Assembly (NCBI GenBank): GCA_003105015.1
Contig: PQAF01000021.1
Location: 6,349-43,530 of the forward strand
Reading direction: 5' to 3'
Length of the DNA stretch: 37,182 nt
Source: Rhodocyclales bacterium
GTDB lineage: Bacteria > Pseudomonadota > Gammaproteobacteria > Burkholderiales > Rhodocyclaceae
In this document: positions 29,432-37,182 of the stretch, piece by piece
How the letters are laid out: each line of letters begins with the position of its first letter
How positions within the stretch are numbered: position 1 is the first letter of the stretch
Position numbers and translations under genes: made by a program
Notes under the pieces: generated by a model
The model's input: the letters and a program-made list of their open reading frames with translations, nothing else
Databases searched by the model: none
What the model was told of the DNA's origin: nothing

Positions 29432-30808
29432 TCAACGCTCCCGCCCGGCCTCGTGCCAGGCCTTCTGCACGGGCGAGAGCAGGTATTCCAGCACGCTGCG
29501 GGTGCCGAGCAGGATTTCCGCCGAGGCCTGCATGCCGGCGGTAAGCATCAGGCGCTCGCTGTTCTGCTCGAGCTGCATGGCCTTCAGCGCCACCAGTGCG
29601 CGATAGGTCAGCGGCGCGGCCTTCGCGTTCCTCTCCCCGCTGCCGTTCTGCTTCCCCTGCAGATTGCCGTCGGCCGCATCGGCACTGACGTGTTCCACCG
29701 TGCCTTCCACCATGCCGTACTTCTGAAAGGGAAAGGCGGCGAGCTTCACCTTCACCGGCTGACCCTGGCGGACGAAGCCGATGTCCTGGTTCGACACCCA
29801 CACCTCGGCGCGCAGGACGTCGTCCTGCGGCACCAGGGTCAGCAGCACCGTGCCCGGCTGCACCACCGTGCCGGCGGTGTGGGTGGCGATGTCCTTCACC
29901 ACGCCGGCCTGCGAGGCCTTGAGTTCGAGCAAGCCCTCGCGGTGCGCCTGCTTGTCCCGCTCCTGCATGAGCTTGTCCACCTGCCCCTGTATCTCGTTGC
30001 GCTCGGCAAAGAGCTGGCGACGGTTGTCGGCGACAATCTGCGCAAGCCGTTTCTCCGACTGCGCAACCGAGGCGCGCGCCGACTCGATGACGTGCTCCTG
30101 GGTGGCGAACTCCTGCTCCTTCTCGATGCGCTCGCGGCGCTTGTCCGAGGCCATCAGCGGACCGGCGAAGCCATCCTTCGAGAGCTTCTCGAAGGCGGCG
30201 TCCTGGGCGCGATAGTGCGGCAGGGTATCGGCCAGCTTGGCCCTCACCTGCTGTGCGGCGGCCATCTCGCGGCGTGCCTTCTCCAGCTTCGCCCGCTCCT
30301 CCGCAAGCGCCGCCTCGAGCGCAGCGCGGTTGGCCCTGAACTGCGCCTCGACCTCTCGCACCAGCCCGGCCGGCACGCCGGCCTCGGTCCTGAACTCCGT
30401 CTGCGCCAGCTCCGCATCGATGCGGACGAGCGTCAGGCGCTTGCGGAAAAAGTCAGCCTCCAGGGCACGGCGATCCGCTTCGGAGAGCTGCGTATCCATG
30501 CGCATCAGCACCTGGCCCTCCGCAACCCGCTCGCCTTCGCGCACGAGGATTTCCTTGACGATGCCGCCTTCGGCCGGCTGCACGATCTTCACGTAGCTGT
30601 GCGGCACCAGCTTGCCCTCGGCCACGGCGACGATGTCGAGGCGGCCGAGCACCGACCAGGCGAGCAGCGCGCCCAGGAGGCCAAGCAAAACATGGAGCAC
30701 GCGCCGGCCCAGCGGCGAAGGCGGCGACTCCTGCAGGCTTACGATCCGGGGCGAGAAGATCGCGGGATCCGCCTCGGGCATCGACCATTTCCCGGCCAAT
30801 CGGCTCAT
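29432..30808 (-). CDS. HlyD-family type I secretion membrane fusion protein
   Basis: A 458-residue adaptor of a type I secretion system, which links the inner-membrane ABC transporter to TolC. It has one N-terminal transmembrane helix (about 37-55), the lipoyl-like half motif KIVQPAEGGIVKEILVREGE (near 75-95), a long periplasmic coiled coil (about 110-310), the second lipoyl half (QAGVVKDIATHTAGTVVQPG) and a beta-barrel segment with AEVWVSNQDIGFV. The start overlaps the RTX stop as ATGA at 30808; ATG at 30814 is also possible. It is the last gene of the unit, and no ABC transporter gene is in the window. Confidence 0.93.
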   Translation of the reverse strand: MSRLAGKWSMPEADPAIFSPRIVSLQESPPSPLGRRVLHVLLGLLGALLAWSVLGRLDIVAVAEGKLVPHSYVKIVQPAEGGIVKEILVREGERVAEGQVLMRMDTQLSEADRRALEADFFRKRLTLVRIDAELAQTEFRTEAGVPAGLVREVEAQFRANRAALEAALAEERAKLEKARREMAAAQQVRAKLADTLPHYRAQDAAFEKLSKDGFAGPLMASDKRRERIEKEQEFATQEHVIESARASVAQSEKRLAQIVADNRRQLFAERNEIQGQVDKLMQERDKQAHREGLLELKASQAGVVKDIATHTAGTVVQPGTVLLTLVPQDDVLRAEVWVSNQDIGFVRQGQPVKVKLAAFPFQKYGMVEGTVEHVSADAADGNLQGKQNGSGERNAKAAPLTYRALVALKAMQLEQNSERLMLTAGMQASAEILLGTRSVLEYLLSPVQKAWHEAGRER

Positions 30809-33800
30809 GACCATCCCAGCCTCTGGATGCCATCGCGCAGCCCCTGAAAACGCACGAGGCCGTGATCCGCTCCCGGGCCCGGCGGCACGGGGGCGAACTC
30901 CCGGCACATGGCGTCGCGACCGCCATGAACCATTCCTCCCAGTCCCCCGTATTCCGCAGCCTGCCCCAAGCCGTCCCAGCCAGCTGGCCGCTCGGCGAGC
31001 AGGTGCTGCAATGCCCTTTCCATGCGAATCCAGCTTTGCCGGATATCGCTCTCCCTGTGTGCGCCCGCCTTGCCGCCGCAATCGCGAAGGGGGTCGCTCC
31101 AACGGGAGACGGCGGCGGCATCGATGCGATCGGACTGGCGGTGTCCCCGGCTCCTGCCCCATTCGGCGATCCAGTCCTCGCAAGCGGCATGCGGCGCCCG
31201 GACATCGCATTCGACTTCATCCCGGCGGCGTCCGGGATGTCCCGGCATCGCTCCCGGCCCGTCGTTCCAGTTGTCGCCATGCCCGGGCGGCGGCGGATCC
31301 TCGCCGTTCCCCACCCCCTCGTTGCCCTTGGGCAGGATCGTCCTGCTGCCCAGCGCAATCCTGAAGACATCCTCGGCGCTCGAACACTCGCCGTGGCCGT
31401 CGCTCGCCACGACCCTGACTTCGATGCTGCCTCTGCCGCCGCCGGGCGCCGTGCCGCTGAAGGTCTGCGTCGCCGCGTCGAATTTGAGCCAGCCCGGCAG
31501 CGGCTTGCCGTTGGCAAGCGTCGCCGAATAGTTCAGCACATCGTTGCGATCGCGGTCGCGGAAGCTGCCGGCCGGCACTTGCCAGGAAAAAGCCGCACCC
31601 CGGGCCAGCTGAACGTCGGCCAGCCTTCTCGCGAGCACCGGCGCGTCGTTCGCGCCATGAATGGTTATGGCAAGCTCTCCGCTGCTCCGGCCCGTACCAT
31701 CGCTGGCCAGGTAGCTGAGCCGCTCGACGACGCTTTCGCCCGCCCCCAGCCCCTGGACTTCCGGCGAAAAGTTGTCGAGCCAATAAGCGTAGTTGCCGTC
31801 GGGCATGATGCCGAACAGGCCGTACTCGCCGCGCCGGATGCCGGGGTCCGCAACCGAGAGGCTGCCGCCCTCCGGATCGCTGTCGTTGGCAAGCACATTG
31901 CCCCACGCGAACAGCCTGCGGTCTTCCGTCACCTCGCCTGCGTCCGCCGCGGCGACGGGCGGCAGGTCGTTGGCGATCACTTCCAAAGAAAAGATCTGGC
32001 TCGCTTCGGCCCCAACTATATCCGCGACGGTAACGCGGACGGAGAAGCTGCCGGCTGCCGTGGGCGTGCCGCTGAAAGTGCCGGTAGCTGCATCAAAGCC
32101 GAGCCACTCGGGCAACACGCTGCCATCGGCAAGGCTGGCCGAGTAGGTCAGCACGTCGCCGGCGTCGACGTCGCTGAAAGCCCCTTCCGCCGCGGCAAAG
32201 GCAAAGGCCTCGTTCTCGATGAGCTGCCGGTTCGGAATGGCCGCCGCGGCCTCCGGCGCATCGTTGGTATTGCCGACCTCGATGCGCAGAGGCTCCGCGG
32301 CGAAGGCACCGTGTTCATCGGCGGCACGGACGACAACGTCGAGCGGACCGACGTCGGCATTCTCCGGCGTACCGGTGAAGGTGCGCGTGGTGGGGTCGAA
32401 GGCGAGCCACGAAGGCAGTGCACTGCCGTCAGCCAGCATCGCACCGTATGCGAGCGGGCCACCCTCCGGATCGACAAAGGCATCCGCCGGCACGACGTAA
32501 GCGAAGTGGGCGTCTTCCTGCGCCGTCTGCGCTTCGAGCGGCTGCATCGCCAACGGCGCGGCGTTCATCAGTCCGGCCACCGTGACCGCGCCGCCGTCGG
32601 CAAAGCGCAGCTGCCACAGCGCGGCCTGCTGACGCGGCCAGTCGCGGATGCGCACGGCGTCGCCGGGGCCGTATTCGATGAGCAGGTCTTCGCCTTCACG
32701 CCGCCAGGCAAGATCCGTCGCGGCTATGCCGATGCCGAAAGAGAGAATGTCGCCCTCGTCGTCCCCGCCGGCTTCGACAATCAGGTCGACGCCGTCACCC
32801 CGGCTGAAAACATACCGATCACTTCCGCCACCGCCATCCAGCACGTCATCGCCCGTGCCACCGGCCAGGGTGTCAGTGCCTTCATGTCCGAAGAGACGGT
32901 CTGACACGCTGGTGCCGGAGAGGGCATCGTCGTCTCCGCTGCCGGCGATGTCGAAGCCGCGGGCGACCAGTTCCGTCCAGCCGAGCTCCTCGCCGTCGGC
33001 AAAACGGAAACGCTCAATGCCGGCGCCGGCTTCGGCCCGTGCCGGATCGAAGGCTTCGAGATGCAGTTCGTCGCCATTGCCGCCGATGCGGATCAGCAGC
33101 GAGCCAAGTCCCAGGCTCAGCATGTCCGGCGTGATGCCGGCGCCGAACTCGATGGTGTCGATGCCCGCCTCGTCTTGTGCCTCGAAGAGACGATCGATGC
33201 CGTCGCCGACGCCGACGCGATAGGTGTCCGCTCCGGCACCGCCGACGAGTCGATCGTTTCCCGTTCCGCCGTCGAGCACGTCGTCGCCGGCGCCGGCTTG
33301 GATGTCGTCACTGCCGCCGAGGCCCAGCAGCGCCTCCGCCTGGTCGCTGCCCGTCAGCGCCTCGCCTCCCTCGGTCCCCATGATGACCGGCAGGTTCGAG
33401 ACAGGCGGCGCCAGGGCGATCATTTCCCTTATCGACAGCTGCGTGCCGTCGGCGAAGCGGAAAACTTCGACGCCCGCGCCGATGGCATCGTCGGCATTCG
33501 GCACCACGATCCGCAAAAAAACCGCGCCGTTCACCGAAATATCGAGTGTCCTCCGCAGCGGATCTGCCGGGACGTCCGGCTCGAACGGGTCTGTCCGCTG
33601 CCACGTTCCCCACGAGCAGGCCAAGTCCTGCGGATCGACATCCGGCGCGAACTCGACCGTGTCCTGCTCGATGACCCCGCTGGCATACAGCGGTTCGAGC
33701 ACCGCGTAGTCGTCGGCCGCCGTGGGAGGCAGCACCGTCAGCGGTTCGACATACGAGGGCTCCAGGCCCCAGTAGTAATCGTCTACATCCTGCTCAGCGT

Positions 33801-36800
33801 AGGCGACAGCCTCCTCCCGTGAATCGAAAAAGCGGGCGGCTTCCCAGCCACCTTCGAGGAGGCCAAGCGCCCAGCGACCGCCGAACGCCTGGCGCATCTC
33901 CCAGTCTTCGATGCCCAGCGCCTCGTAGAAGCGGCGCGCGAAATCGTACGAATCCAGACCCCGGCTCCAGACGGTATCCGTGCCGCCTTCGCCCGCGGAG
34001 ACCAGAAAGCGCGTCGGCCAACTGCCGCCTTCAAGATAATCGCTGCCGTCGCCGCCGGCCATCACCTCGCCGCCTTCCAACACGTCATCGCCCGCGCCGC
34101 CGTAGAGAAAACCGCCATGGCGCACGACATCGTTCCCGCCGCCAGCATCGACCATATCGCCGCCGTAAATCCAGCTGTCGCCATCGCCGCCCCGCACGAC
34201 CTGAACGTTTTGCGTCGTCGTCAGGTAGAACCCATTTGCGTAGCTCCAGCGCGGATTCAACGTCGTGTAATGGGGAATGCCGTGATAGGTGTCCGGTTCA
34301 GCATCGACGATTCGCCCAGAGGCGCGCCCCTGGATGTAGTCCGTTGTTCTGACGGTCGTGCTCCAGCCGACGACCTCCTGGGAGTATGAACCACCATAGA
34401 TCGGCCCCGATCCGACGGTCGAGGTGCTCTGGATCCTCGGCCCGATCCAGGTCGTCGTCCAGGCCAGCTCCACGTAGCGGGTGTCCCGACCGAAACTCGT
34501 CGTCTGGTAGGCCGTGCTTGAATTGATGACGCTGTCGTTGCTGTAGAGGACATTCACACGGTAAACGGCGCTGTACTCGGAAATGCCCGCCGAGTTCCCG
34601 TAATTCCAGTCGTCCATGCTCCTGGTCGTAGCGCTCGTGTAACTAGTGCCCGTACTCCACCACTCGTAGGTCGTCGTGTCGGTCTGGGTTCCATCGGTAA
34701 AGCTGGCATCGGCCGCGGAATACGCAACCCGCTTGTAGCTGCCGTCCGCCTGCACCTGATACCCCTGCGCCAGCAGCGGGGCGAGGAAATCGCTGCGCAG
34801 CCCGGCAAGGTATTCCTCTCGCTGCAACGCCCGCCAGTTTTCCCTGAGCGCCTGCGTGGCCGCGATCAAGGCGGTGGTATCGGTCTCTCCGCCCGAGCCA
34901 TCGCACACGCGCCAGGGCGTGGCCGTTATGAAGTAATCGACGATACGGGCGTGACCTGCGTCGCCGCGCACGTTCAGCAGGAGATCTTCGCCGTCCCGCA
35001 CGGCATCGATGTCGGCGAAAGACAATCCTCCGTCGACAAGGATGGCGTTCTCCCCGGTATCGACGATCCTGTCGCGCCCCATGCCGAAGCCAAGCCGGTA
35101 GGTATCGCGGCCCTCGCCGCCCAGCAGTTCGTCGTTGCCGCCAGCGCCGTCGAGCGCATCCTCCCCGCCATGGCCGAGCAGGACGTCGGCGTAGGGCGTG
35201 CCGGCAAGCGCGTTGTCGCTCTCGTCGCCTTCGACCAGCGAAACCATGGCCGCCAGTTCCGCCTCGCCCACCGCACCGTCGGCGAACTCGATGTGCTCGA
35301 TGCGGCTGGCCGGATCGGCATACCAGCCGGCCATCGTCACGCTGCCCCAGTCGTCGGCAAGCCGCGCGACGAGGTCGTCTCCATGGCGTTCGATCTGTAC
35401 CTCCGCCCGCGTGATCCCTCCGATGAAGCGCAGCGTATCGGTCCCGCCGACCTCGGTGATGAGATCGTCATCATCGCCAATCTCATAGGTGTACAGGTCG
35501 TCGCCCGCACCGCCGGCCAAGGCGTCGTCGCCCGCACCGCCATGCAAGCTATCCGACCCGCCGCCGCCTTCCAGTACGTCGTCGCCGCCATAGCCTTCCA
35601 GCACGTCCGCCCCACCGCCGCCCTGTGCCCTAACGGCATCGCGGTAGACCATGTTGAGGAACGGCCGTTTGCCGAGGAGTTCGCCCTCGGCAGTGACGAA
35701 GCCCAGATCGAGCGTGGCCAGGTCGCCCTGAATAAGGAGTCCCCCGCCCTCTCCCTCGTAGGCCAGCGTTGTCCACGTCTGCCCGCCGACGTTGCTGAGC
35801 GAGGCCTGCAGGGCATAGATGTCGACATCCGCGGCGAAGGCGATGCGGTCGCCTGCCCCTGCGTCCGTCACGGCGTCGTCGAGATCGACGACGAAGGTGT
35901 CGGCGCCCGTGCCGCCTACCAGGATGTCGGCACCGGCGCCGCCGTCGAGCCAGTCGTCGCCATCGCCGCCGTGCAGTTCGTCGTTGTCCGCACCGCCATA
36001 CAGGAGATCGTCTCCGCCGAAGCCGCGCAGGTAATCCTCGCCCGCTTCGCCGTCGAGAACGTCGGCGCCGTGGAATTCGACGGCGACATCGTCTGCATCT
36101 CCCGCCAGTGTGTCGTTGCCCGCGCCGCCGAACAGACGGTCGGCGCCGCCCGCCCCGACCAGCAGGTCATCGCCTTCGCCACCGTCGAGCATGTCGGCGC
36201 CATGACTGGCTGCCGGATGCGAAGCGTCGTCGCCCATCAGCGTGTCGTCGCCCTCGCCACCGGAGAGCGCGTCGTTGCCGCCCTGGCCGTACAGGCGATC
36301 ATTGCCCGCGCCGCCGTCGAGCTCGTCGTCGCCGTGGTAGCGGGCATCGAGTCGGCTGTGGTCGGCGTCGCCTGCCAGCACGTCGTTCCCCTCACCCCCG
36401 GACAGCAGGTCGGCGCCGCCGTCGCCCCTCAGGTAGTCGTCGCCGGCGCCGCCCTCCAGCACGTCGCTGCCGTGGATTTCCGGGAAGGGATAGAACCAGA
36501 GCATGCCTTCCTCCTGCAGCATGTCCCCGGCAAGGCCATCGCCGAGTATCGTGTCGTCGCCTTCTCCGCCGTCGATATAATCGCCTTCCGAGCCACCCAC
36601 CAGGTGGTCTGCATCGTCGCCGCCCAGGATGGCGTCTTCGCCCAGCCCGCCGTAGACCGTGTCCTCGCCCGCACCGGCGTCGATCGTATCCCCCTCGTCG
36701 CCCTCGACAACGCCGTAGCCCAGATTCGTCCAACCGGCCGTCCATGGATCGACGCCGGCGAGCGGCGGCAGGCTGACCGTGCCGTCGCTGTAAGCCAGCG

Positions 36801-37182
36801 CCCCGAAGCTGCCCATGGCGAAGCGGTAGTGGTCGTCGGAAGTTTTGATGGCGTAGCTGAGATTGCCCCCGCCCAGGATGTAGTCCCGTCCGTCGCCGCC
36901 GGATATCGCATCCGCCCCGACGCCGCCGTCGAGGAAGTCGTCTCCATTGCCGCCGTCGAGCAGATCCGCTCCCGCCCCGCCCTGCAGCGCATCGCCGCCG
37001 GCGCCGCCGAACAGTTCGTCGTTGCCCGCGCCGGCCAGCAGCACATCGTCGCCGTCCTCCCCGTACTGACTTTGCGCGCCCGCCCCGTCGATGATCCGGT
37101 CGTTGCCCGCCCCGCCGTAGCCCAGGGCGTGGTCGTGGGAGAGCACGATGCAGTCGGCCCCGCCCAATCCGAGGACGCGCTG
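30805..37182 (-). CDS. Giant RTX/cadherin-like secreted protein, 5' partial
   Basis: At least 2125 residues; the frame is open to the window edge so the start is not seen. The first part (about 1-440, then again near 650-1000 and 1270-1530 of the visible protein) is full of glycine-rich nonapeptides such as GGAGNDRL and GGDGDDWLDGG that bind calcium, with FADG-type hemolysin-related segments between. A unique region (about 790-1000) is Thr/Tyr-rich. Near 1537-1947 there are three dystroglycan-type cadherin-like units (W-L-x-F-D-x-x-T-x-T-F-x-GTP pattern) and one VCBS-like unit (about 1700-1820). The C-terminal 170 residues end in the block IRMERALQHLLAERPA. It is likely a surface adhesin or biofilm protein exported through the HlyD gene that overlaps its stop. 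The Cys residues of its tail are unusual for RTX proteins. Confidence 0.9.
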   Translation of the reverse strand, partial: QRVLGLGGADCIVLSHDHALGYGGAGNDRIIDGAGAQSQYGEDGDDVLLAGAGNDELFGGAGGDALQGGAGADLLDGGNGDDFLDGGVGADAISGGDGRDYILGGGNLSYAIKTSDDHYRFAMGSFGALAYSDGTVSLPPLAGVDPWTAGWTNLGYGVVEGDEGDTIDAGAGEDTVYGGLGEDAILGGDDADHLVGGSEGDYIDGGEGDDTILGDGLAGDMLQEEGMLWFYPFPEIHGSDVLEGGAGDDYLRGDGGADLLSGGEGNDVLAGDADHSRLDARYHGDDELDGGAGNDRLYGQGGNDALSGGEGDDTLMGDDASHPAASHGADMLDGGEGDDLLVGAGGADRLFGGAGNDTLAGDADDVAVEFHGADVLDGEAGEDYLRGFGGDDLLYGGADNDELHGGDGDDWLDGGAGADILVGGTGADTFVVDLDDAVTDAGAGDRIAFAADVDIYALQASLSNVGGQTWTTLAYEGEGGGLLIQGDLATLDLGFVTAEGELLGKRPFLNMVYRDAVRAQGGGGADVLEGYGGDDVLEGGGGSDSLHGGAGDDALAGGAGDDLYTYEIGDDDDLITEVGGTDTLRFIGGITRAEVQIERHGDDLVARLADDWGSVTMAGWYADPASRIEHIEFADGAVGEAELAAMVSLVEGDESDNALAGTPYADVLLGHGGEDALDGAGGNDELLGGEGRDTYRLGFGMGRDRIVDTGENAILVDGGLSFADIDAVRDGEDLLLNVRGDAGHARIVDYFITATPWRVCDGSGGETDTTALIAATQALRENWRALQREEYLAGLRSDFLAPLLAQGYQVQADGSYKRVAYSAADASFTDGTQTDTTTYEWWSTGTSYTSATTRSMDDWNYGNSAGISEYSAVYRVNVLYSNDSVINSSTAYQTTSFGRDTRYVELAWTTTWIGPRIQSTSTVGSGPIYGGSYSQEVVGWSTTVRTTDYIQGRASGRIVDAEPDTYHGIPHYTTLNPRWSYANGFYLTTTQNVQVVRGGDGDSWIYGGDMVDAGGGNDVVRHGGFLYGGAGDDVLEGGEVMAGGDGSDYLEGGSWPTRFLVSAGEGGTDTVWSRGLDSYDFARRFYEALGIEDWEMRQAFGGRWALGLLEGGWEAARFFDSREEAVAYAEQDVDDYYWGLEPSYVEPLTVLPPTAADDYAVLEPLYASGVIEQDTVEFAPDVDPQDLACSWGTWQRTDPFEPDVPADPLRRTLDISVNGAVFLRIVVPNADDAIGAGVEVFRFADGTQLSIREMIALAPPVSNLPVIMGTEGGEALTGSDQAEALLGLGGSDDIQAGAGDDVLDGGTGNDRLVGGAGADTYRVGVGDGIDRLFEAQDEAGIDTIEFGAGITPDMLSLGLGSLLIRIGGNGDELHLEAFDPARAEAGAGIERFRFADGEELGWTELVARGFDIAGSGDDDALSGTSVSDRLFGHEGTDTLAGGTGDDVLDGGGGSDRYVFSRGDGVDLIVEAGGDDEGDILSFGIGIAATDLAWRREGEDLLIEYGPGDAVRIRDWPRQQAALWQLRFADGGAVTVAGLMNAAPLAMQPLEAQTAQEDAHFAYVVPADAFVDPEGGPLAYGAMLADGSALPSWLAFDPTTRTFTGTPENADVGPLDVVVRAADEHGAFAAEPLRIEVGNTNDAPEAAAAIPNRQLIENEAFAFAAAEGAFSDVDAGDVLTYSASLADGSVLPEWLGFDAATGTFSGTPTAAGSFSVRVTVADIVGAEASQIFSLEVIANDLPPVAAADAGEVTEDRRLFAWGNVLANDSDPEGGSLSVADPGIRRGEYGLFGIMPDGNYAYWLDNFSPEVQGLGAGESVVERLSYLASDGTGRSSGELAITIHGANDAPVLARRLADVQLARGAAFSWQVPAGSFRDRDRNDVLNYSATLANGKPLPGWLKFDAATQTFSGTAPGGGRGSIEVRVVASDGHGECSSAEDVFRIALGSRTILPKGNEGVGNGEDPPPPGHGDNWNDGPGAMPGHPGRRRDEVECDVRAPHAACEDWIAEWGRSRGHRQSDRIDAAAVSRWSDPLRDCGGKAGAHRESDIRQSWIRMERALQHLLAERPAGWDGLGQAAEYGGLGGMVHGGRDAMCREFAPVPPGPGADHGLVRFQGLRDGIQRLGWS
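37065..37073 (+). repeat. ACTGACTTT word in the RTX gene
   Basis: CGTACTGACTTTGCGC is a near match (the first G of GACTGACTTT is replaced by T). On the minus strand it encodes AQSQYG, which interrupts an otherwise regular glycine-rich repeat. Confidence 0.5.

Noticed and set aside
30447..30456. Another copy of the GACTGACTTT word in the HlyD gene
   Set aside because: The reverse complement reads GGCTGACTTTTTCC, missing the GA at the left, so I count it only as a near match that may follow from the LEADFF codons.
30862..32904. Plus-strand frame opposite the RTX gene
   Set aside because: It is antisense to regular RTX and cadherin-like codons and has no domain of its own.
1..37182. tRNA or rRNA genes
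   Set aside because: I found no cloverleaf-like or ribosomal RNA sequence, although I cannot run a covariance search.

Overview
The window is very GC-rich, and its codon use, protein sequences and gene order fit a betaproteobacterial sulfur oxidiser, probably near Rhodocyclales/Nitrosomonadales. I cannot fix the genus. The core is a complete oxidative (reverse) dissimilatory sulfite reductase operon, dsrABEFHCMKLJOPNR, on the plus strand (15097-27441), followed by the siroheme synthase gene cysG (27519-28952). The presence of dsrEFH and dsrL and the absence of dsrD mark it as the sulfur-oxidising version. DsrEFH and DsrC pass sulfur to the DsrAB siroheme enzyme. DsrMKJOP links the DsrC thiol/trisulfide state to the membrane quinone pool and DsrL links the pathway to NAD(P)H. 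DsrN and CysG make the sirohaem (siroamide) cofactor.

Divergent from dsrA, a minus-strand run carries further sulfur-relay proteins with odd features. In transcription order these are a 72-residue unknown protein translationally coupled to a Cas6/Cmx6-like RNase-family protein (no CRISPR array is visible), a TusA-TusA fusion, and two DsrC-like proteins lacking both redox cysteines (RspA-type). Beyond an inverted repeat follow an unknown protein, a TauD-family oxygenase and another unknown protein. The 306-bp divergent intergenic region has an array of TACCC/GGGTA half-sites.

The left end (1-2691) is the 3' part of a class II (B12-dependent) ribonucleotide reductase with a strong terminator. 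After it comes a low-GC two-gene insert (2830-4014) resembling phage-defence-type membrane and zinc-ribbon proteins. Then follows a mosaic of small genes (4106-9747): a DUF4160/DUF2442 toxin-antitoxin-like pair, an HslR-type S4 protein, a GNAT acetyltransferase, a DUF488 protein, a TetR regulator with its hydrolase, an HNH nuclease and a YXWGXW lipoprotein. Four of these genes have a shared ~33-bp element just upstream.

The right end (29432-37182, minus strand) encodes a giant RTX/cadherin-like secreted protein (5' end outside the window) overlapping a HlyD-type secretion adaptor. A 45-residue lipoprotein gene lies between this unit and cysG.

The most unexpected sequence signal is a short word, GACTGACTTT. 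It occurs eight times exactly, plus two near matches, on both strands and both inside and outside genes. It could be an uptake-sequence-like or regulatory repeat.
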